Shown: piece after piece, positions 59,995 through 64,000 of the stretch
How positions within the stretch are numbered: the stretch's first letter is position 1
Layout: every line of letters starts with the position of its first letter
Assembly (NCBI RefSeq): GCF_016925495.1
Contig: NZ_CP070491.1
Location: forward strand, 1,550,001 to 1,614,000
Length of the DNA stretch: 64,000 nucleotides
Direction: 5' to 3'
Source of the DNA: Methylococcus sp. EFPC2
Lineage (GTDB): Bacteria; Pseudomonadota; Gammaproteobacteria; Methylococcales; Methylococcaceae
Program-made: the position numbers and the translations under genes
The notes under the pieces: generated by a model
What the model was told of the DNA's origin: nothing
Database searches by the model: none
Seen by the model: the letters and a program-made list of their open reading frames with translations, nothing else

Positions 59995-61485
59995 CCCAGA
60001 TTGTTCATTAGCCGCTTGCGACCAGCGTAGGAATAACTGGTGGACCGGAGGCATTGGCCCATAGGCCAGAAAACCAGGCGCGTTTTCGGCGAGGGACGGA
60101 GAGCATCAACCGGTTCTGGCTGGCGTCGTTGTGCCACGATCCGCCGATGGCGAGCACCAGGCCGTGCAGGGTGGAAAGCGTATGCTGCACGCGTGATCGC
60201 ATCACCGCCTGGCGAAACAGGCTCATCAGGTTGTAGGCGAGCATGGCGAAACCCAGCGCGGCTTCCGTCGCCCAAAAGTCCTGGAGGTTGAAGGCATCGA
60301 CCCCGAAGTCGGCCTTCAGTTCCTTGATCCGGTTCTCGCAGTCCGCCCGGCCGCGATAGGTGCGCCAGACCTCCACCATGGGCAGTTCGAGGGTGGTCAC
60401 GAAGGCGCCATAGTGCCAGCCCTGAATGTCCGGGTCGTCCGCAAACAGTGACAGGTTCTTGCCGGGCGCTTCCCGGCGCTTGATCGACTGACGGACCACA
60501 ATCAGGCGCCGGGGTGTTGACCAACCGGCCGCGCAATAGCGCAACTCCGTCAGTTCCAGTCCCGTTTCCAACGCCCACCAACCCGTGGCCTGGTAGATCG
60601 TGCGTTGCAGCGGCTGAGTGAGCCGGGCGGCGATGATGTAAGGAATCTGCTTGCCTTCCAGCTTCGAAAAGACGGCCTCATCGAAGAAGCCGCTGTCGGC
60701 GCGCAACAAGCCAACGACCTTCTCGCCCAGATGATGCAAGGTCGATTCGAGAAACTGCAGGACGTTGTTGGCACTGTGCGCATTGCCCGGCCGCAACCAG
60801 AAGTTGGCCACCATCCTCGCCTCGGCGACAAAGGCCAGCAAAGGGTGATGGCTTGCTCGGCCTCTCCGGCCTGGGCTGTAGCCGCGCGTGGCGCCCTCCT
60901 GCACACCGTTGCGGGTAATCACCGTGGAATCCACGTCCAGAGTCACCCGCTTCAGCTCCGTGATGTTGCCGAAGAACCAACGGTGCGCCTCAGCCTGGAC
61001 CTGTTCGTTGGCGAGCATGTCGAAACGGCCAAACAGTCGCAGGATGGCCTTGTGGCCGGCTGCGTGCGGCCAACCGAACAATCGAGTCAGTGTACTGTCC
61101 ATCCGCACCGTCTCGGCATGCGCGAACCGGCAAGCGCCACACCAGATCGAAACGATGAATTGCTCGATCAACTGCACTGGCGGATAACCCCGGTTGGATC
61201 CCGGTGCCGGTAAACCCCAGCCCGCCACAGCCTCTCGAAACCCCATGCCGTCGAGCATGCGTTTCAGCAGCGCCAATCCACCCCATGCCGTGACTTCCCG
61301 GTCGCTGAAACTCACCGAAAACCCGTCCCCTCTGAGTGTCGACTGTACCATCGATGCCACCTATGTCGTTGATCCCGCGAATCTTCCGCTAATGGTATCC
61401 ATTAGAACCCACTCGGTTGCCCATCGCCTCCGAGGGTCTACAGCTTGCCTCGAAATCCCCCCAAAGGCCTAATGAACAATCTAGG
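59995..61485. mobile_element. IS1380-family insertion sequence (about 1.49 kb)
   Basis: Terminal inverted repeats: left CCCAGATTGTTCATTAG (59995-60011), right CTAATGAACAATCTAGG (61469-61485), with a single mismatch near the outer end. The CC(T/C)AGATT ends fit the IS1380 family, as in ISEcp1. The transposase is intact. No clear target-site duplication is seen (TAAA on the left, TTCA on the right). Confidence 0.85.
60008..61360 (-). CDS. IS1380-family transposase
   Basis: 450 residues, DDE type. Acidic residues sit in VTLDVDSTVITRNG, LLRADSGFFDEAVF and YRGRADCENRIKELKADFG, the last typical of the family. A C-terminal AYNLMSLFRQAVM region is present. The stop lies inside the left inverted repeat. 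The gene is in one piece, so the element may be active. Confidence 0.92.
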   Translation of the reverse strand: MASMVQSTLRGDGFSVSFSDREVTAWGGLALLKRMLDGMGFREAVAGWGLPAPGSNRGYPPVQLIEQFIVSIWCGACRFAHAETVRMDSTLTRLFGWPHAAGHKAILRLFGRFDMLANEQVQAEAHRWFFGNITELKRVTLDVDSTVITRNGVQEGATRGYSPGRRGRASHHPLLAFVAEARMVANFWLRPGNAHSANNVLQFLESTLHHLGEKVVGLLRADSGFFDEAVFSKLEGKQIPYIIAARLTQPLQRTIYQATGWWALETGLELTELRYCAAGWSTPRRLIVVRQSIKRREAPGKNLSLFADDPDIQGWHYGAFVTTLELPMVEVWRTYRGRADCENRIKELKADFGVDAFNLQDFWATEAALGFAMLAYNLMSLFRQAVMRSRVQHTLSTLHGLVLAIGGSWHNDASQNRLMLSVPRRKRAWFSGLWANASGPPVIPTLVASG

Positions 61486-61486
61486 T

Positions 61487-61786
61487 TCATGCGTCTTTGT
61501 GCTTGCTACCCACGGGCGACGCGTGACCAATGGACAAGAATTCGTTTCCGCAAAAGGACGTTTCCGGCCGGTTCGCCTCGACGGCCGTTTCCCGCTCCAA
61601 GGTGGCTTGGTTTGTAGAACGGGAGGACGGGACCCAGGCGCTTAGGGCGGGCGGGAAAATAACGGGCGCGGTTTGGATGTTCCGGAGGCTGGCAAAAAAG
61701 TCCGGCTCAGGCGGGAGTTCCTGAACCGGATACAGGGGGAGCGCCAACCGAGCGCGGAGAAATTGGAAGTCGTCAAGGCCGTTCAC
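61487..61786 (-). CDS. Hypothetical protein at the IS junction, possibly truncated
   Basis: 99 residues. The start is a GTG that overlaps the previous gene by 4 bp (GTGA), like the other joints in this operon. It ends at a TGA only one base from the IS end, so its true 3' end may have been lost on insertion. No family was recognised. A plus-strand frame of 64 residues (61530-61724) lies inside and cannot be excluded as the real gene. Confidence 0.4.
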   Translation of the reverse strand: MNGLDDFQFLRARLALPLYPVQELPPEPDFFASLRNIQTAPVIFPPALSAWVPSSRSTNQATLERETAVEANRPETSFCGNEFLSIGHASPVGSKHKDA

Positions 61787-62055
61787 GGCTTGGCCTCATC
61801 GGCGGAGGCCAAAGGGACGGAGGAGGCAGGGCTGTAAAGCGCGTCAATACGTTCGCGGTAGACGGCAATCACGTGCGATACACCGGGATATTCGTCTAAA
61901 AGACGTTCGATACCGGAAAGCTCACCTTGAGCATAGGCACCGACCGCGCCGGCCTCGTCTGGCGTACGGCTCTTGCGATAAGCGGACTCGGCACCAGAAG
62001 CAATGCGTTCGCACGTTTCGCGTAACGTAGCGAGCGATAGGTGGTACATCGTCAC
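61783..62055 (-). CDS. Small hypothetical protein of the integrated element
   Basis: 90 residues, helical, rich in Ala, Glu, Arg and Ser (LRETCERIASGAESAYRK; IERLLDEYPGVSHVIAVY). Overlaps its neighbours by 4 bp on both sides. No family recognised; the setting suggests a phage or island early gene. Confidence 0.6.
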   Translation of the reverse strand: MTMYHLSLATLRETCERIASGAESAYRKSRTPDEAGAVGAYAQGELSGIERLLDEYPGVSHVIAVYRERIDALYSPASSVPLASADEAKP

Positions 62056-62240
62056 AAAGCCCCCTTGCGGCCACGAATGGCGCGTGACGCGGCAATCGCA
62101 GATTCAGCGCGACGCTTGCGGGCATCCAGGCCATGCAAGACATGGCCTAGTTCGCCCACACACTTCGCGCAAGCCGCCACGACAGAGCCTGTCGAGCTGT
62201 ACCAGCGATCACAGTAAGGGCACTGGATGCGGGCCTTCAT
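62052..62240 (-). CDS. Small zinc-ribbon protein
   Basis: 62 residues. Two Cys pairs, CPYCDRWYSS and CAKCVGELGH, form a probable zinc ribbon, followed by a basic helical tail (LDARKRRAESAIAASR). It overlaps both neighbours by 4 bp. Confidence 0.65.
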   Translation of the reverse strand: MKARIQCPYCDRWYSSTGSVVAACAKCVGELGHVLHGLDARKRRAESAIAASRAIRGRKGAL

Positions 62241-62461
62241 AAGAAAACCTCCTGCTCCAGTGCCTGCTTGAAGAGCAACGCGACGTTAACGAGCTTGTGT
62301 TTGCCAACAACAACACACGGAATCTGGCCGCGGTCAGCCCAACCGTCGACGACACCCACACTGACACCTACCAATTGCGCAAATCGCTCACGGTGCATGT
62401 AAGGCACGTCCGGCGACACGTGAACCGGGGAAAGAACTTGGTTTTCATCCGGTTGCGTCAT
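62237..62461 (-). CDS. Cox/excisionase-like DNA-binding regulator
   Basis: 74 residues. The winged-helix pattern YMHRERFAQLVGVSVGVVDG, then WADRGQIPCVVVGKHKLVNV, is typical of phage Cox/AlpA-type excisionases: a helix that recognises DNA, then a wing that reads the K/H pair. GGAG lies 9 bases upstream of the ATG. It is the first gene of the minus-strand operon and divergent from a repressor gene, as in P2-like switches. Confidence 0.78.
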   Translation of the reverse strand: MTQPDENQVLSPVHVSPDVPYMHRERFAQLVGVSVGVVDGWADRGQIPCVVVGKHKLVNVALLFKQALEQEVFL

Positions 62462-62509
62462 ATGCTTTTCTCCATATCGTCACTTTGCGTTACATTGCTT
62501 TATTTGCTT

Positions 62510-62551
62510 GCAATATTAGCATCCAACATATGCAATTGCAATAATTGCAAT
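62510..62551. promoter_or_regulatory. Operator-like TTGCAAT repeats between cox-like and repressor genes
   Basis: Several half-sites occur: GCAATATTAGC (62510-62520), the perfect palindrome TGCAATTGCA (62531-62540) and ATTGCAATAATTGCAAT (62535-62551). The 106-bp divergent region is AT-rich compared with flanks. A probable binding site for the repressor and/or Cox-like protein. Confidence 0.6.
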
Positions 62552-62567
62552 CACAAAAGTTTCAGGC

Positions 62568-62834
62568 GTGAACATACAAGACAGGCTAATAACGCTTATA
62601 GAGCGGTCAGGAATGACCCCTACCGAGCTAGAAAAAACGACCGGTATTGACCGGATGAGATGGTCAAACGTGAAAAGGAAAAGCATCCGAGCCACAGGCG
62701 AACACCTAGAAGCAGCCGGAAAACTTTGGCCCGAATACGCCTACTGGTTAATTACAGGAAACGCGAGACCGGAACACGGAGACATAAGCCCCGAAATAGA
62801 GGACGCCAGAAAAAAACTTCACGAGGTTGGCTAG
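62568..62834 (+). CDS. Phage-type HTH repressor
   Basis: 88 residues from a GTG. A Cro/CI-like helix-turn-helix: RLITLIERSGMTPTELEKTT, then GIDRMRWSNVKRKSIRATGE. A later AAGKLWPEYAYWLITGN motif is common in phage regulators. It lacks a CI-type C-terminal oligomerisation/peptidase domain. Its ribosome-binding site is weak. It probably controls the divergent operon through the TTGCAAT repeats. Confidence 0.75.
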   Translation: MNIQDRLITLIERSGMTPTELEKTTGIDRMRWSNVKRKSIRATGEHLEAAGKLWPEYAYWLITGNARPEHGDISPEIEDARKKLHEVG

Positions 62835-62921
62835 TCGCTCAAAAAGTCACCGAGCGATGGAAAAAGGACAGGGAAGATTAACTATGAGCAACAAGAACGG
62901 GACGACAAGAGGACATACGGA

Positions 62922-63512
62922 ATGAAACTCGCCGTTCAGATCGCCTGCGGGATCGTCATTGCCGCCGTAACAATAGGCCTCAGCAACACCCTAACCAATC
63001 TAGGGACCTCATCTGCCTTTGATTGGTTACATACGAAAAACCAACAGAAAATCGAAGAAGAGAGACGAAAAACGATGATCGCGGCCGAGGAACAACGGCG
63101 GATCAACGAAAAAATTGCCAGGGAGCGAGCGGAAGAAAACGCACGAAAACAGGCCGAACTCGCCCGCTTGGCCCAGGAGAAGGAACAAGCATGGACCAAA
63201 TACTTCATCCCCTCAGCCAGATGTAAACGAGCGAAGACGGAGAATGTCGCGTGGTCACGATTCATGGAATGCCACAACGAAGAGTCCCAGCAACGACGCG
63301 AGTTCGAAGCCGCCTATAAAGGCGATGCCAAAACCTTCGAGGAAACCGTCTTAAAGAGACGGATTCAACAAAGAAACCCAGCCAAAGATGAAGCAGCCGA
63401 CCAATGTGAACATTGGAAGGAGCTATGGCAGACGACCGGAGCTACCGAGAGAACGGACATAGTTGCAGAGAATATGGGGGCGTCAGAATTTCTGTGTGTG
63501 AGGCGTGAGTAG
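62922..63512 (+). CDS. Membrane-anchored coiled-coil protein of the integrated element
   Basis: 196 residues. One N-terminal membrane helix (IACGIVIAAVTIGLSNTL) is followed by a long charged coiled coil (EERRKTMIAAEEQRRINEKI; ARERAEENARKQAELARLAQ) and a C-terminal part with three cysteines (SARCKRAK, MECHNEES, ADQCEHW). No family was recognised. The position after the repressor suits a lysogenic-conversion or phage-exclusion gene (inference only). Confidence 0.65.
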   Translation: MKLAVQIACGIVIAAVTIGLSNTLTNLGTSSAFDWLHTKNQQKIEEERRKTMIAAEEQRRINEKIARERAEENARKQAELARLAQEKEQAWTKYFIPSARCKRAKTENVAWSRFMECHNEESQQRREFEAAYKGDAKTFEETVLKRRIQQRNPAKDEAADQCEHWKELWQTTGATERTDIVAENMGASEFLCVRRE

Positions 63513-63589
63513 ACTTTTCCACGGTGACGGCTGCCGAAGGTCCGTTCAGACCGTAGGCAGAGGGCGCGGTGGCAAAGTCGGTGGTCATT

Positions 63590-64000
63590 TTATCCGCGAG
63601 CCGCTTCAAAGCGTTCAGCGTAGAGGATGGCGAATTGGTTCATGGCGTCCTTCCAATCCTTGGCCGCCCGTCCCCAGTCGGCCGTAATGTTGCGCAAGGC
63701 CAGCCAGATCAGCTTGCTGGCAGCATCGTCGCTCGGGAAATGGCCACGCGTCTTGAGGATCTTGCGCAGTCGGGCGTTGATGCTCTCGATGGCATTGGTC
63801 GTGTAGATCACCCGGCGGATGGCGGGCGGGAAGGCAAAGAAGGGAATCACCCGGTCCCAGGCCCGCCGCCAGGCGGCGACCACGGTCGGGAATTTCTCAC
63901 CCCAGAGGCCTTGCTCGAACGCGTCGAGTTCGGCCAGCGCGGCTTCGGCGCTGGGCGCGGTGTAGATCGGCTTGATCGCTGCCGCCAGTGCCTTACGGTC
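63590..64000 (-). CDS. IS256-family transposase (5' part outside window)
   Basis: The frame stays open from the stop at 63590 to the right edge (136 residues of the C-terminal part seen). VIYTTNAIESINARLRKIL and RGHFPSDDAASKLIWLAL are typical of the IS256 (mutator) family, and the upstream part reads LAELDAFEQGLWGEKFP. It belongs to an insertion whose left end should lie between 63513 and 63590; no terminal repeat could be confirmed. Confidence 0.88.
   Translation of the reverse strand, partial: DRKALAAAIKPIYTAPSAEAALAELDAFEQGLWGEKFPTVVAAWRRAWDRVIPFFAFPPAIRRVIYTTNAIESINARLRKILKTRGHFPSDDAASKLIWLALRNITADWGRAAKDWKDAMNQFAILYAERFEAARG

Noticed and set aside
58845-63600. attR copy of the tRNA-Lys 3' end
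   Set aside because: I looked for CGCACACGGCCC-like sequence downstream and saw none; the right end probably lies beyond the window.

Overview
The window is a chromosomal segment of a GC-rich gammaproteobacterium. The order leuC-leuD-leuB-asd-fimV, the pilB-pilC-pilD-coaE-zapD string and a YbiT-type ABC-F protein all fit that class. A PEP-CTERM-like exported protein and abundant REP-type hairpins (GTTGGGTTA...TAACCCAAC) make a methanotroph-like order such as Methylococcales a reasonable guess, but nothing here proves it (inference).

Layout. 1-2929 (minus): the end of a membrane-anchored sulfatase-superfamily protein and two family 2 glycosyltransferases. 3204-11030 (minus): fimV, asd, leuB, leuD, leuC and adk, closely packed in one direction. 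11208-14211 (minus): a tight four-gene group with a two-helix membrane protein, a UbiA-type prenyltransferase, a ferritin-like protein and a thiol-redox/membrane fusion. 14363-18111 (plus): uvrC, pgsA, an ASCH-domain protein and an alpha/beta hydrolase. 18090-21951 (minus): pgaB-pgaC-pgaD for poly-N-acetylglucosamine, with no pgaA nearby. 22117-27392 (plus): pilB, pilC, pilD, coaE, zapD. 27695-34839 (plus): an AT-richer surface-glycan cluster (flippase, methyltransferase, three glycosyltransferases, AsnB), probably acquired, closed by a symmetrical hairpin that holds the stop codons of both converging genes. 34868-38599 (minus): serB, a YkgJ-like cysteine cluster protein, a HIT protein, a YbhN/LPG-synthase-like membrane protein and queA. 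38768-45515: tyrS, an exported metalloprotease, a Spy-like periplasmic protein, a DUF4404-like protein and dnaE.

45516-47523 is accessory: one AT-rich orphan gene followed by about 1.4 kb of non-coding DNA holding a 148-bp direct repeat pair and three different hairpin elements. ybiT follows.

49723-58515 is a sensory island: a FixJ-type response regulator, an HD-GYP response regulator (c-di-GMP hydrolysis), a REC-PAS4-kinase-REC hybrid, a PAS2 kinase of the HisKA_2 type and a soluble chemoreceptor with duplicated PAS domains. A large palindrome lies between the divergent kinase and chemoreceptor genes, and its half-site recurs upstream of the HD-GYP gene. With pgaBCD and the pilus motor elsewhere in the window, this suggests a motile/sessile decision network (inference).

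58769-64000 is an integrated element at tRNA-Lys(UUU): a tyrosine integrase facing the tRNA 3' end, an intact IS1380-type insertion, a string of four small genes joined by 4-bp overlaps ending in a Cox/excisionase-like regulator, a divergent repressor with a TTGCAAT-rich operator region between them, and a membrane/coiled-coil cargo gene. An IS256-family transposase runs off the right edge. The right end of the element is not visible.
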